Assembly: GCA_009917445.1 (NCBI GenBank)
Contig: QZEE01000018.1
Span: 18,597-82,596, forward strand
DNA: 64,000 nucleotides
Direction: 5' to 3'
From: a bacterium D16-76
GTDB taxonomy: Bacteria > Bacillota > Clostridia > Oscillospirales > Acutalibacteraceae
The position numbers were made by a program, and so were the translations under genes. Positions 1-8,538 of this stretch are shown here, piece by piece (within the stretch, counting starts at the first letter, position 1; each line of letters starts with the position of its first letter). The notes under the pieces are model-generated. The model did not search any database, had not been told where the DNA came from, and worked only from the letters and a program-made list of their open reading frames with translations.

Positions 1-200
1 GCCACCGTCAAAGCCCGCTGATGCCGGGCACAGGTACCGGTAACACGCCGGGGGAGGATCTTCCCCCTCTCAGAAATAAAACGGCGCAGCTTGGCAACAT
101 CCTTATAGTCGATGTATTCCGCACGGTCTACACAAAAGCTGCATACCTTTTTGCGCCCTTTCCGTCCGCGGCGCACTTCTCTTTCGGGTCTATCAGCCAT
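1..200 (-). CDS. rpsR: 30S ribosomal protein S18 (partial, 3' end outside window)
   Basis: Component of the 30S subunit platform, partner of S6. The readable part starts [20 protein letters not shown] and continues through a [28 protein letters not shown] stretch that is diagnostic of S18. The start at 200 is preceded by a strong AAAGGAGG. Two cysteines (CSFC) near residue 20 resemble the zinc-binding form of S18. It is the last gene of the rpsF-ssb-rpsR operon, an arrangement conserved across Firmicutes. The gene runs off the left edge, so its C-terminus is not visible. Confidence 0.95.
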   Translation of the reverse strand, partial: MADRPEREVRRGRKGRKKVCSFCVDRAEYIDYKDVAKLRRFISERGKILPRRVTGTCARHQRALTV

Positions 201-250
201 AGCCAAAAAGCCTCCTTTACAAAATAATAAATAAACGTGGCGGGCAAGCC

Positions 251-712
251 TTAGAAGGGGAGGTCGTCGTCGGTCAGGATCTCCTCAAAATCCTCGCTTG
301 CGCCGCTGGAATACGCAGGGGCCGGCAGCGATTGTGCCGCTGGCGGCGCCTCTTGGGGCAGGGGCGCCCGGTCAAAAGAACCGGTGCTTTCCCGCTTAGA
401 CCCGCAGAAGCTCACGTTGTCCGCCACAATCTCCACGGCGGTCCGCTTGTTCCCCTGGCGGTCCTCATAGCTGCGGGTCTGGATAGAGCCGTTGACAGCA
501 ATCATCTGCCCCTTTGTAAAATACCGGCAGACAAACTCGGCGGTAGACCGCCACGCCACCACGTCGATAAAATCGGCCTGCCGCTCCTCGCCCTGGCGGG
601 CAAAGCTGCGGTCCACAGCCACGCGGAAGCTGCAAACGGCAATATCACTGGCTGTATGTCTCAATTCCGGGTCGGCCACCAGCCGGCCCATAATAACGGC
701 AACATTCAGCAT
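251..712 (-). CDS. ssb: Single-stranded DNA-binding protein
   Basis: Binds single-stranded DNA during replication, repair and recombination. The 153-residue protein has an N-terminal OB fold (about residues 1-105, beginning [11 protein letters not shown] and including [16 protein letters not shown]), a Pro/Ala-rich linker, and the acidic tip DDDLPF that recruits partner proteins. It sits between rpsF and rpsR with short gaps (about 25 and 50 bases), as in other Firmicutes. The ribosome binding site before the start at 712 is weak (GGAAAG), so translation may depend partly on rpsF. Length and layout are typical. Confidence 0.96.
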   Translation of the reverse strand: MLNVAVIMGRLVADPELRHTASDIAVCSFRVAVDRSFARQGEERQADFIDVVAWRSTAEFVCRYFTKGQMIAVNGSIQTRSYEDRQGNKRTAVEIVADNVSFCGSKRESTGSFDRAPLPQEAPPAAQSLPAPAYSSGASEDFEEILTDDDLPF

Positions 713-737
713 AAATCAGGGCTCGCTTTCCAGCGCC

Positions 738-1145
738 TTACTGGGCGCTCTCGGCGGGGGCCTCCACAGCCTCGGCTGCAATGGCTTCCACGTCAATGTT
801 AGGCTCTTCGGCCTTGTGGGCCTTCTGGGGCTTTTGGGCGTTCAGGTGGCGGGGGTCACGCTTAACGATGATCGTGCGCATAATGCCGTCGGTAATCTGA
901 TACCGCCTGTCCAGCTCCGCGGTAAAATCCGGGTCGCTTTCAAAGTTAATCAGCGTGTAGTACCCCTCGGTCTGCTTCTGGATAGGATAGGCGAACCGCC
1001 GCTTCCCCCAGTCGTCAACACTCTGCACCGTACCGTGCTCGGCAATCAGAGCCTTAAACCGTTCCACCAGGGCGGCGCTGCCCTCTTCCCCCAGCTTCGC
1101 GGAAGTGACGATGACCGTCTCGTACAGGTTCTTTCCTTCTGCCAT
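738..1145 (-). CDS. rpsF: 30S ribosomal protein S6
   Basis: S6 forms a heterodimer with S18 on the 30S platform. The chosen start at 1145 gives MAEGKNLYETVIVTSAKLG, preceded by AAGGAGGTG at good spacing; longer in-frame extensions upstream lack a ribosome site. The 135-residue product has the S6 ferredoxin-like fold (LINFESDPDFTAELDRRYQITDGIMRTIIVKRD) and an Ala/Glu-rich C-terminal tail after residue 105, as in many clostridial S6 proteins. First gene of rpsF-ssb-rpsR, transcribed from the promoter at 1244-1272 with a leader of about 90 bases. Confidence 0.95.
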   Translation of the reverse strand: MAEGKNLYETVIVTSAKLGEEGSAALVERFKALIAEHGTVQSVDDWGKRRFAYPIQKQTEGYYTLINFESDPDFTAELDRRYQITDGIMRTIIVKRDPRHLNAQKPQKAHKAEEPNIDVEAIAAEAVEAPAESAQ

Positions 1146-1243
1146 TTGTATTGCACCTCCTTTTGGTCTTTTGGCCCCGCGCTCTTTTAGGTTTATTGTC
1201 GCGGAGCAAGGAAGTTTGAAACTCTGTCTCAAACAACTTTGCT

Positions 1244-1272
1244 ATTATACCACGTTCCTCCCCCCAATGCAA
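1244..1272 (-). promoter_or_regulatory. Promoter of rpsF-ssb-rpsR
   Basis: Reading the minus strand, TTGCAT (1267-1272) and TATAAT (1244-1249) are 17 bases apart, with TGG just before the -10 box (extended -10). Transcription would start near 1237. The leader to the rpsF start contains a short hairpin (GTTTGA/TCAAAC). Confidence 0.85.
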
Positions 1273-1339
1273 GGGCCTACCTGCCCAAATTCCGGGCAAA
1301 ATTCGCCCTTCCCCTTGTTTTTTCTGCCGCTACCCGCCA

Positions 1340-1373
1340 TTGTCACCCGCCAATTAACCACGTATGTTGACAA
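1340..1373 (+). promoter_or_regulatory. Probable BirA operator upstream of birA-bioY
   Basis: TTGTCACCC (1340-1348), 16 bases, then TGTTGACAA (1365-1373). This fits the known BirA box TTGTnAACC-N16-GGTTnACAA with one mismatch per half site and the same 16-base spacing as the E. coli bio operator. The right half overlaps the -35 box of the birA promoter, where bound BirA would block transcription. Confidence 0.65.
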
Positions 1374-1396
1374 TCCACCCCCGGCTGTGGTACCTT
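1367..1396 (+). promoter_or_regulatory. Probable birA promoter
   Basis: TTGACA at 1367-1372 is followed after 18 bases by TACCTT at 1391-1396, preceded directly by TGG (extended -10 type). The -35 box lies inside the right half of the proposed BirA operator. Confidence 0.55.
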
Positions 1397-1460
1397 ATAG
1401 TTGCCGGCACAAAATCGTACACCCACCCAAAACCAGATGGTAAAGAAAGGGGAACCCGCC

Positions 1461-2462
1461 ATGGATGTAACGGAAAAAGTATTAGAGCTTTTGCAAGAGG
1501 CCAGGGGCCCGGTTTCCGGCGAGCAGATGGCCGAGGCCCTGGGCGTCACCCGCAACACCGTCTGGAAAGCGGTCAAGCGCCTGCGGGAAGCCGGCTACGT
1601 CATTTCCGCCGTCACCAACCAGGGCTACCGCCTGCTGTCCGAAAGCGACGTCCTGACCCCCGGCAACATCCGCCGCCGGTTAGAGCCCCAGGCGGCCCTC
1701 ACCGCCATCGACGTGCGGGAGTCCGTCACCTCCACCAACACCGTCCTGAAAGAGCTGGCCGAGCAGGGCGGCCGGGAGGGCATGGTGGTCATAGCCCACC
1801 GCCAGACCCAGGGCAAGGGCCGCCTGGGCCGTTCCTTCTATTCCCCCCGGGGCGGCGGCCTTTACATGAGCATCCTGCTGCGCCCCGCCTTCCCAGCCGA
1901 AGAAGCCCTTTCCATCACCACCGCCGCGGCCGTGGCCGTGGCCCGTGCCATCGACGAGGTAACCGGGGACAGGGCCCTTATCAAATGGGTAAACGACGTC
2001 TACTTCCACGGCCGCAAGGTCTGCGGCATCCTCACCGAAGCCTCCGTCGACTTTGAGACCGGCGGCCTGCAATACGCCGTGCTGGGCATGGGCACCAACC
2101 TCACCCCCCCCGAAGGCGGCTTCCCCCCCGAGGTAGCCCAGGTAGCCGGGGCCCTGTTCCCGGAAAACGCCCCCCCGGGGGCCCGCACCCAGCTGGCGGC
2201 CGCCATCCTCAACCACTTTTTTACCTATTATAAAGCCATGCCCCAGCGCACCTATATGGACGAATACCGTTCCCGCTCCCTGCTCACGGGCATGGGCATC
2301 ACCTTCATGGAGGGCAGCACCCAGCGGGAAGGCACCGTGCTGGGCATAGACAGCCAGGCCCGCCTGCTGGTAAAGCTGCCCAACGGTACCCAGCGCTGCT
2401 TTGGCGCCGGCGAGGTCAACATCCAGCGGGACTTCCTAGAGCGCCTGCGCCAAGAAACCTAA
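1461..2462 (+). CDS. birA: Bifunctional biotin-[acetyl-CoA-carboxylase] ligase / biotin operon repressor
   Basis: Activates biotin as biotinyl-AMP and attaches it to carboxylase carrier domains; with its DNA-binding domain it also acts as a biotin-dependent repressor. The start at 1461 follows AGAAAGGGG. The 333-residue product has an N-terminal winged helix (about 5-65, GEQMAEALGVTRNTVWKAVKRLREAGY), the ligase domain with the nucleotide-binding QGKGRLGRSF (about 115) and a KWVNDVYF-x-GRKVCGILTE segment around 185-205, and a small C-terminal SH3-like domain. The usual KWPND reads KWVND here. bioY follows 78 bases downstream, and a candidate BirA operator lies upstream, so birA-bioY is probably a self-regulated biotin supply operon. 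Confidence 0.94.
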   Translation: MDVTEKVLELLQEARGPVSGEQMAEALGVTRNTVWKAVKRLREAGYVISAVTNQGYRLLSESDVLTPGNIRRRLEPQAALTAIDVRESVTSTNTVLKELAEQGGREGMVVIAHRQTQGKGRLGRSFYSPRGGGLYMSILLRPAFPAEEALSITTAAAVAVARAIDEVTGDRALIKWVNDVYFHGRKVCGILTEASVDFETGGLQYAVLGMGTNLTPPEGGFPPEVAQVAGALFPENAPPGARTQLAAAILNHFFTYYKAMPQRTYMDEYRSRSLLTGMGITFMEGSTQREGTVLGIDSQARLLVKLPNGTQRCFGAGEVNIQRDFLERLRQET

Positions 2463-2540
2463 CCTCCCACAACATACATTATATATAGAAATAAACCAAA
2501 ACCAAACGGAAATTGAAGAAAACGAAAGGCTGGTGCAACC

Positions 2541-3095
2541 ATGAAAATAGAGTTCAAAAGCCCCATCCAAAAAACCGTCATGACCGGCGTCTGCGCCGCC
2601 CTGCTGGCCGTGCTCTCCCAAATCTCCATCCCCCTGCCCACCGGGGTGCCCATCACCCTGCAAACCTTTGCCGTAGCCCTGTGCGGCTACATCCTGGGCC
2701 CGGCCCTGGGCACGCTTTCGGTGCTGGTGTACCTGGCACTGGGGGCCATAGGCCTGCCGGTGTTCGCCGGGTTCAGCGGCGGCATCGGGGCCTTTGCCGG
2801 CATGGCCGGCGGCTTTTTGTGGGGATTCTTAGCCCAAGCCGCCCTCTGCGGCCTGGGCATGCGCCTGCAAAACCGCATCCTGGCCATAGCCCTGGGCATA
2901 GCGGGCCTGCTGGCGTGCCATGTGTGCGGGGTGGTGCAGTTTGCCTTCCTCAGCTCCACCGGGTTCTTGCCCTCTGCGCTGGCGGTGTCGGTGCCCCATC
3001 TGGTAAAAGACATCCTCTCCGTGGCCCTGGCCTACTTTGCGTCCCTGGCCGTGCTGCTCAGCCTTAAGCGCGCCCGCCTGGTAGACGCCCCATGA
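2541..3095 (+). CDS. bioY: Biotin transporter BioY (ECF substrate-binding subunit)
   Basis: Membrane S-component that captures biotin and works with an ECF energizing module (not in this window). The 184-residue protein has about six hydrophobic segments and the BioY signature ISIPLPTGVPITLQTFAV near residue 30, followed by G-rich AGFSGGIGAFAGMAGGF. AAAGG precedes the start. It follows birA and its stop overlaps the next start (ATGA), so the three genes form one operon. Biotin uptake next to the biotin ligase suggests that the cell relies on external biotin. Confidence 0.93.
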   Translation: MKIEFKSPIQKTVMTGVCAALLAVLSQISIPLPTGVPITLQTFAVALCGYILGPALGTLSVLVYLALGAIGLPVFAGFSGGIGAFAGMAGGFLWGFLAQAALCGLGMRLQNRILAIALGIAGLLACHVCGVVQFAFLSSTGFLPSALAVSVPHLVKDILSVALAYFASLAVLLSLKRARLVDAP

Positions 3096-3487
3096 AGGGG
3101 ATACGCGGCCACCACCTGTTCTGCATGGCGCTTTTCACCGGCCACGGCTACAGCCCGGCCTTTACAGAAAACATGTCGGCCACCATCCAGGCCCTACAGT
3201 CCGGCGAGCCCCTGCGTCTCACCTCCGGCCCCGACGCCCTCTGCGCCGCCTGCCCCCATCTTCTGCCAGAAGGCGGCTGCGCCCACGGCACCGCCGACGT
3301 AGCCCGCCGGGACCAAGCGGCCCGCCAGGCCCTAACCGTGTCCCCCGGCGACACGCTCACCTGGCAAGAGCTGCGCGCCCACCTGCTGTCCCTGGACGAA
3401 GCCAGCTTCCAAGCCGTCTGCGGCGGCTGCCGCTGGGCCGCCGAGGGCCTGTGCTCTTGGGCGCTTTTGCAAAAGCAGCTGGTATAA
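3092..3487 (+). CDS. DUF1284 domain-containing protein
   Basis: A 131-residue cytoplasmic protein of unknown function. It begins MKGIRGHHLFCMALFTGHGY, the N-terminal RGHHL-C pattern of DUF1284, and carries further cysteines (C49, CAAC-H, GGC, CGGC near the C-terminus), which suggests a metal or Fe-S site; this last point is inference. It overlaps the end of bioY by four bases (ATGA) and so is translationally coupled to it. No biochemical role is assigned; a link with biotin is only positional. A terminator follows. Confidence 0.8.
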   Translation: MKGIRGHHLFCMALFTGHGYSPAFTENMSATIQALQSGEPLRLTSGPDALCAACPHLLPEGGCAHGTADVARRDQAARQALTVSPGDTLTWQELRAHLLSLDEASFQAVCGGCRWAAEGLCSWALLQKQLV

Positions 3488-3510
3488 TATTGGTGCATTT
3501 GCCGAAAAAC

Positions 3511-3556
3511 AAGGACGGTCTTCCTTATCTGGGAAAAATCGTCCTTTTCTTTTTGC
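3511..3556 (+). terminator. Intrinsic terminator after birA-bioY-DUF1284
   Basis: AAGGACG (3511-3517) pairs with CGTCCTT (3540-3546), with further pairing inside (CTTCC/GGGAA), followed by TTCTTTTT. It closes the biotin operon. Confidence 0.75.
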
Positions 3557-3746
3557 AAAATGGCCTTGCTTTCAGCGGCAAAATAGAGTAAAATAAAAGC
3601 GCCGCAGTTCAAAAATCGCCAAAAAACCAGAACCGCCCTTTGGAAAATATGGGGCTTCTGGCCAGCGCCCCCCACTATATAAGGAGCCTTTGGCAAATTG
3701 AACAAATTCAATCGGTTCCCTGATATCGATATATCATTCCTTACAA

Positions 3747-3775
3747 TTTACAATCCCCCATGCATATGTTAAAAT
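3747..3775 (+). promoter_or_regulatory. rex-adhE promoter
   Basis: TTTACA (3747-3752), 17 bases, TAAAAT (3770-3775). The -10 box lies inside the candidate Rex operator (3766-3783), so Rex binding would exclude RNA polymerase. Just upstream, 3721-3736 holds an imperfect palindrome TGATAT-CGAT-ATATCA. Confidence 0.7.
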
Positions 3776-3783
3776 ATTATCAA
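3766..3783 (+). promoter_or_regulatory. Candidate Rex operator (ROP)
   Basis: ATGTTAA-AATA-TTATCAA compared with the clostridial Rex consensus TTGTTAA-N4-TTAACAA: one mismatch in each 7-base half. It overlaps the -10 box and lies 20 bases before the rex start, which implies autoregulation and NADH-dependent control of adhE. Confidence 0.7.
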
Positions 3784-3803
3784 AGTTGGAAAGGGGTGAA
3801 GCA

Positions 3804-4442
3804 ATGCCGGGCCGAAGCATATCGAAGCAGACCCTTTCGCGCCTGCCCGAGTACCTGCGCGTTTTACAGGGCTTGGAAGGGCAAGGGCGGCGGTACGTTT
3901 CGGCAACAGCCGTAGCAGAGGCGCTTGGCCTGAATGACGTGGTGGTGCGCAAGGATTTAGCCTCCGTAAGCGGGGCGGGCCGGCCCAAGGTGGGCTATGT
4001 CCGGGAAGAGCTTATGGGCGAGCTGGAGCATTTCCTTGGCTATGACAACACCCAGGACGCCATCCTGGTCGGCGCGGGGAAGCTGGGGCAGGCGCTTTTG
4101 TCCTACGAGGTTTTCCCCCAATACGGGCTCAACATCGTGGCCGGGTTCGACAGCGACCCCCAGGTGTACGGGTCTGAGGTAGGGGGCAAGAAGATTCTGC
4201 CCATGGAGAAGCTGCCGGGCCTGTGCAGGCGCATGGGGGTGCGCATCGGCATCATCACGGTGCCGGGCGAGCACGCCCAAAAGGTCTGCGGGCTCTTGAC
4301 AGGCAGCGGGGTCCTGGCTATCTGGAACTTCGCCAACGTCCACCTAAGCGTCCCCGAAGGGGTCTTGGTCCAAAATGAAAATATGGCGGTGTCCCTTGCC
4401 ATACTTTCCAATCACTTAAAAGAAAGGTTCCGCACAAAATAA
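3804..4442 (+). CDS. rex: Redox-sensing transcriptional repressor Rex
   Basis: Senses the NADH/NAD+ ratio; NADH makes it leave its operators and so turns on NADH-consuming fermentation genes. The start at 3804 follows AAAGGGGTG; a TTG 18 bases upstream is in frame but lacks a ribosome site. The 212-residue protein has an N-terminal winged helix (about 5-70, including VVVRKDLASVSGAGRPKVGY) and a Rossmann domain with the VGAGKLGQALL dinucleotide loop (about 90) and a C-terminal helix used for dimer swap. adhE begins 22 bases downstream, so rex-adhE is probably one operon. Length and motifs are typical for the family. Confidence 0.96.
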   Translation: MPGRSISKQTLSRLPEYLRVLQGLEGQGRRYVSATAVAEALGLNDVVVRKDLASVSGAGRPKVGYVREELMGELEHFLGYDNTQDAILVGAGKLGQALLSYEVFPQYGLNIVAGFDSDPQVYGSEVGGKKILPMEKLPGLCRRMGVRIGIITVPGEHAQKVCGLLTGSGVLAIWNFANVHLSVPEGVLVQNENMAVSLAILSNHLKERFRTK

Positions 4443-4464
4443 ACAGCAAAGGATGAGTGATTTC

Positions 4465-7071
4465 ATGGAAGCAAAGACAACGTTTGAAATTGTGGAAAAC
4501 ACGGAAACATTCGAGAGAATGCTCCAGCGGGTGCGGGAGGCCCAGAAGGTCTACGCCTCCTATACCCAGGAGCAGGTGGACGAGATCTTCCGTGCCGCAG
4601 CCATGGCCGCCAATTTCCAGCGTATCCCGCTGGCCCGCATGGCCGTAGAGGAGACCGGCATGGGCGTCGTCGAAGACAAGGTCATCAAAAACCACTACGC
4701 CGCCGAGTACATCTACAACACCTACAAAAACACCAAGACCTGCGGCGTTATCGAGGAAGACCCGGCCTTTGGCACCAAGAAGATCGCCGAGCCCATCGGC
4801 GTCATCGCGGCGGTCATCCCCACCACAAACCCCACCTCCACCGCTATCTTTAAGACCCTCCTGGCCTTAAAGACCCGCAACGGCATCATCATCAGCCCCC
4901 ATCCCCGGGCAAAGAAATGCACCATCGAGGCTGCCAAGGTTGTGCTGGACGCCGCCATCAAGGCCGGCGCCCCGGAAGGCCTCTTCGGCTGGATTGACGT
5001 CCCCTCCCTGGAATTGACCAATAAGGTCATGGCCGAAGCCGACATCATCCTGGCCACCGGCGGCCCCGGCATGGTAAACGCCGCCTATTCCTCCGGCACC
5101 CCGGCTTTGGGCGTAGGCGCGGGCAACACCCCCGCCATCATCGACGACACCGCCGACGTGATCCTGGCCGTCAACTCCATCATCCATTCCAAGACCTTTG
5201 ACAACGGCATGATCTGCGCCTCCGAGCAGTCTGTCATTGTGCTGGACAAGGTCTACAAGCAGGTAAAGGACGAGTTCCAGAAGCGCGGCTGCTATTTCCT
5301 CAATAAAGCCGAAACCGAGAAGGTCCGCAAGACCATCATCATCAACGGCGCTTTGAACGCCAAGATCGTCGGCCAGAAGGCCCACACCATCGCCGCCTTA
5401 GCCGGCGTCGAGGTGCCCGAGTCCACCAAGATCATCATCGGCGAGGTGGAAAGCGTAGAGATCTCCGAGGAGTTCGCCCACGAGAAGCTGTCCCCGGTCC
5501 TGGCCATGTACAAGGCCAAAGACTTTGACGACGCCATCGCCAAGGCCGAGCAGCTGGTAGCCGACGGCGGCTACGGCCACACCTCCTCTTTGTATATCCA
5601 CATCTCCGAAAAAGAGAAGATGGCTAAGCACCAGGCGGCCATGAAGACCTGCCGTATCCTTGTCAACACCCCCTCCTCCCAGGGCGGCATTGGCGACCTC
5701 TACAACTTCAAGCTGGCCCCGTCCCTTACCCTGGGCTGCGGCTCCTGGGGCGGCAACTCCGTTTCCGAGAACGTAGGCGTCAAGCACCTGATCAATGTAA
5801 AGACCGTGGCCGAGAGGAGAGAGAATATGTTGTGGTTCCGTGTGCCTGAGAAGGTATATTTCAAGAAGGGCTGCATGCCCCTGGCTCTGGACGAGCTGAA
5901 GACCGAATATGGCAAGAAGAAGGCTTTCATCGTCACCGATACCTTCCTGTACCAGAACGGCTATACCAAGCCCATCACCGACAAGCTGGACGAAATGAAC
6001 ATCCAGTATTCCTGCTTCTGGAACGTCCAGCCCGACCCCACCCTGGCAAACGCCCTGGAGGGTGTCCAGCAGATCCGCTCCTTCCAGCCCGACGTGATCA
6101 TCGCCCTGGGCGGCGGCTCCGCCATGGACGCCGCGAAGATCATGTGGGTCCTCTACGAGCACCCGGACGCCGACTTCGCTTCCATGTCCATGGACTTCAT
6201 GGATATCCGCAAGCGTATCTATAAGTTCCCCAAAATGGGCGAAAAGGCCATGTTCGTGGCCATCCCCACCTCCGCCGGTACCGGTTCCGAGGTGACCCCC
6301 TTCGCCATCATCACCGATGAGAAGACCGGCACCAAGTGGCCCATTGCCGACTACGAGCTCCTGCCCAACATGGCTATCGTAGACGTAGACAACATGATGA
6401 ACGCCCCCAAGGGCCTCACCAGCGCCTCCGGCATCGACGTTATGACCCACGCCATCGAGGCCTACGTGTCCATCATGGCCACCCCCTTCACCGACGGCCT
6501 GGCCCTGCAGGCGATCAAGACCGTCTTTGACTACCTGCCCTCCGCCTACGAAAACGGCGCTGCGGACCCCATTGCCCGCGAGAAAATGGCCGAAGCCTCC
6601 TGCATGGCCGGCATGGCCTTTGCCAACGCCTTCCTGGGCGTAAACCACTCCATGGCCCATAAGCTGGGCGCCTACCACCACCTGCCCCACGGCGTAGCCA
6701 ATGCCGTCATCCTCACCGACGTCATCCGCTACAACTCCGCCGACGTCCCCACCAAAATGGGCACCTTCTCCCAGTACCAGTACCCCCACGCCAAAGAGCG
6801 CTACGTGGAGGCCGCCAAGTTCGCCGGCATCCAGGGCAAAAACGACGACGAGATCTTCGAGAACTTTATCGCCGCCCTGGAAGACCTGAAGGAGAAGATC
6901 GGCATCAAGAAGACCATCAAGGATTACGGCGTAGACGAGAAATACTTCCTGGATACCCTGGACGAGATGGTAGAGAACGCCTTTAACGACCAGTGCACCG
7001 GGGCCAACCCCCGCTACCCGCTCATGAGCGAGATCAAGGAGATCTACCTCAAGTGCTACTACGGTAAATAA
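4465..7071 (+). CDS. adhE: Bifunctional acetaldehyde-CoA/alcohol dehydrogenase
   Basis: Reduces acetyl-CoA to acetaldehyde and then ethanol, using two NADH; AdhE proteins assemble into helical spirosomes. The product (868 residues from 4465) has an N-terminal aldehyde dehydrogenase domain (about 1-440, catalytic Cys near 251 in GMICASEQS, cofactor loop GVGAGNTP) and a C-terminal iron-dependent alcohol dehydrogenase domain (about 455-868, GGGSAMDAAK near 548, metal-binding histidines in HAIEAY and HSMAHKLGAYHHLPHG). The ATG at 4453 abuts the AAAGGA ribosome site, so the second ATG at 4465 is preferred. It lies 22 bases after rex and is very probably under Rex control. Confidence 0.97.
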   Translation: MEAKTTFEIVENTETFERMLQRVREAQKVYASYTQEQVDEIFRAAAMAANFQRIPLARMAVEETGMGVVEDKVIKNHYAAEYIYNTYKNTKTCGVIEEDPAFGTKKIAEPIGVIAAVIPTTNPTSTAIFKTLLALKTRNGIIISPHPRAKKCTIEAAKVVLDAAIKAGAPEGLFGWIDVPSLELTNKVMAEADIILATGGPGMVNAAYSSGTPALGVGAGNTPAIIDDTADVILAVNSIIHSKTFDNGMICASEQSVIVLDKVYKQVKDEFQKRGCYFLNKAETEKVRKTIIINGALNAKIVGQKAHTIAALAGVEVPESTKIIIGEVESVEISEEFAHEKLSPVLAMYKAKDFDDAIAKAEQLVADGGYGHTSSLYIHISEKEKMAKHQAAMKTCRILVNTPSSQGGIGDLYNFKLAPSLTLGCGSWGGNSVSENVGVKHLINVKTVAERRENMLWFRVPEKVYFKKGCMPLALDELKTEYGKKKAFIVTDTFLYQNGYTKPITDKLDEMNIQYSCFWNVQPDPTLANALEGVQQIRSFQPDVIIALGGGSAMDAAKIMWVLYEHPDADFASMSMDFMDIRKRIYKFPKMGEKAMFVAIPTSAGTGSEVTPFAIITDEKTGTKWPIADYELLPNMAIVDVDNMMNAPKGLTSASGIDVMTHAIEAYVSIMATPFTDGLALQAIKTVFDYLPSAYENGAADPIAREKMAEASCMAGMAFANAFLGVNHSMAHKLGAYHHLPHGVANAVILTDVIRYNSADVPTKMGTFSQYQYPHAKERYVEAAKFAGIQGKNDDEIFENFIAALEDLKEKIGIKKTIKDYGVDEKYFLDTLDEMVENAFNDQCTGANPRYPLMSEIKEIYLKCYYGK

Positions 7072-7179
7072 GAGAGGGCCAACATCCCTTCCCTTTTGCG
7101 GACCCCGCCCGGGCCGGGCCCCGGCCCCCGGGCAGGAGGCCGCTTCCCACAAATCAAGAAAGGAAGATGAGCATATACT

Positions 7180-7932
7180 ATGAAACTGGAAAAGGTAATC
7201 GCAGTCCGCACCTCCAAGACTATTTACCGTGACGGGGATCACGTTGTCAAGGTATTTGACGAGGGCTACTCCAAGGCCGACATCCTGAACGAAGCCCTGA
7301 ACATCGCCCGCGTAGAGGAGACCGGTCTCCCCATCCCCGGTGTCGAGGCTGTCACCATGGTAGACGGCAAGTGGGCCATTGTCACCGACTATGTGGAGGG
7401 CAAGACCCTGGCCCGCCTCATGTCCGAAGACCACGAGAACTACGCCCAGTACATGGAGCGCCTGGTAGACATCCAGCTGGAAATGCACGCCACCCCGGCC
7501 CCGGCCATGCTGAATAAGCTCAAGGACAAGATGAAGCGCAAGATTGCCCAGACCGGCCTGGACGCCACCACCCGTTACGAGCTGGACGCCCGCCTCCATG
7601 GCATGCCCAAGCACAACAAGCTCTGCCACGGCGACTTCAACCCCTCCAACGTGGTCATCAAGCCCGACGGCAGCTACGCCATCTTAGACTGGGCCCACGC
7701 CACCCAGGGCAACGCCAGCGCCGACGCCGCCCGCACCTACCTGCTGTTCTGGCTGGGCGGCGACATCGAAGGCGCCGAAATGTACCTGGACCTCTTCTGC
7801 AAGAAGAGCGACACCGCCAAGCAGTACGTGCAGAAGTGGCTGCCCATTGTAGCCGCCTCCCAGTCCGTAAAGGGCAAAGAAGAGGAAAAAGAATTCCTCA
7901 TGCACTGGGTAAACGTCGTCGAATACGAATAA
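7180..7932 (+). CDS. APH-fold phosphotransferase family protein (kinase-like)
   Basis: A 250-residue protein of the aminoglycoside phosphotransferase/choline kinase fold. Visible motifs are the catalytic loop HGDFNPSN near residue 150 and the metal-binding ILDW near 170, plus an N-terminal lobe with VVKVFDEGYSKADILNEA (probable ATP-binding Lys). The substrate is unknown, and resistance is unlikely from the context: it lies 108 bases after adhE and ahead of a 2Fe-2S protein and a sensory hydrogenase. The gap before it has a GC-rich hairpin without a U tract. A small-molecule or protein kinase role in the H2 signalling cluster is inference only. GAAAGGA lies rather far (about 15 bases) from the start. 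Confidence 0.75.
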   Translation: MKLEKVIAVRTSKTIYRDGDHVVKVFDEGYSKADILNEALNIARVEETGLPIPGVEAVTMVDGKWAIVTDYVEGKTLARLMSEDHENYAQYMERLVDIQLEMHATPAPAMLNKLKDKMKRKIAQTGLDATTRYELDARLHGMPKHNKLCHGDFNPSNVVIKPDGSYAILDWAHATQGNASADAARTYLLFWLGGDIEGAEMYLDLFCKKSDTAKQYVQKWLPIVAASQSVKGKEEEKEFLMHWVNVVEYE

Positions 7933-8208
7933 CCAACGTGACGTTGGATCCGCGACGCGGGGACGCTCGTTTCACTCGCTGGTTTGTGCTGGCCTCCGCC
8001 GCGCAAAGGGCTTGCGCGCTACCGTGAGCCATCGCGTGTCTGGCGTGCTCCCGGTATATTACGCCGCGTCGTCGGTTTCTTAGTTCAAAGGCGATAGGGG
8101 AGAGGGCCTGCCGGTTCCGGCGGGCTCCGTCCCCATCCATTTAAAAATAACAACCGGCATCTTTTGCCATAGCCATTCGGCTTTCCCGCCGAGAAAGGAA
8201 GATTTACT
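7933..8208 (+). other. Intergenic region with palindrome, no gene seen
   Basis: Begins right after the stop codon with a perfect palindrome CCAACGT-G-ACGTTGG (7933-7947). The rest is GC-rich with several short inverted repeats; no promoter of good quality and no coding region were found. GAGAAAGGAAG at its end serves the next gene. Confidence 0.4.
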
Positions 8209-8451
8209 ATGAAATGCACCATTTGCATCGGCAGCTCCTGCCACCTCAAAGGCTCCCGCCAAATCGTCGAGCAGCTGCAGTACCTGGTAAAAGAGAACCA
8301 CCTGGAAGATAAGGTAGAGCTGGGCGGCACCTTCTGCATGGGCAACTGCGTCAACGGTGTCAACGTCACCCTGGACGACAAGCTCTTCTCCCTCTCCCCC
8401 GAAACCACCAAGGACTTCTTCGATAAGGAGATCCTGCCAAAAGTACAATAA
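8209..8451 (+). CDS. Small thioredoxin-like 2Fe-2S protein (NuoE/HydC C-terminal type)
   Basis: An 80-residue protein beginning MKCTICIGSSCHLKGSRQI and containing FCMGNCVNGV near residue 43. This C-x4-C ... C-x3-C arrangement is that of the thioredoxin-like [2Fe-2S] domain of NuoE-type subunits, here as a stand-alone protein. It would pass single electrons to or from a partner. GAAAGGAAG precedes the start. It lies 87 bases upstream of the PAS-hydrogenase gene and is probably its redox partner. The function is inferred from family and context. Confidence 0.8.
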   Translation: MKCTICIGSSCHLKGSRQIVEQLQYLVKENHLEDKVELGGTFCMGNCVNGVNVTLDDKLFSLSPETTKDFFDKEILPKVQ

Positions 8452-8538
8452 AAAGGGATTTTTATGGGGCGCTCCATCCGTGTTCACCATGGGTGGAGTT
8501 TCCCCTACCATAAACCCGGAGAAAGAAAGGTTGTTCTC

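Noticed and set aside
1146..1237. S6:S18-binding leader motif before rpsF
   Set aside because: The leader has a hairpin and a CCG, but I could not fold the known motif with confidence.
7167..7232. 21-codon leader ORF before the APH-fold gene
   Set aside because: It overlaps the real gene in another frame and shows no protein-like character.
5398..7629. 743-codon open frame on the minus strand opposite adhE
   Set aside because: A by-product of NNC codon use in adhE; composition is Gly/Val/His-rich with no family pattern and no ribosome site.
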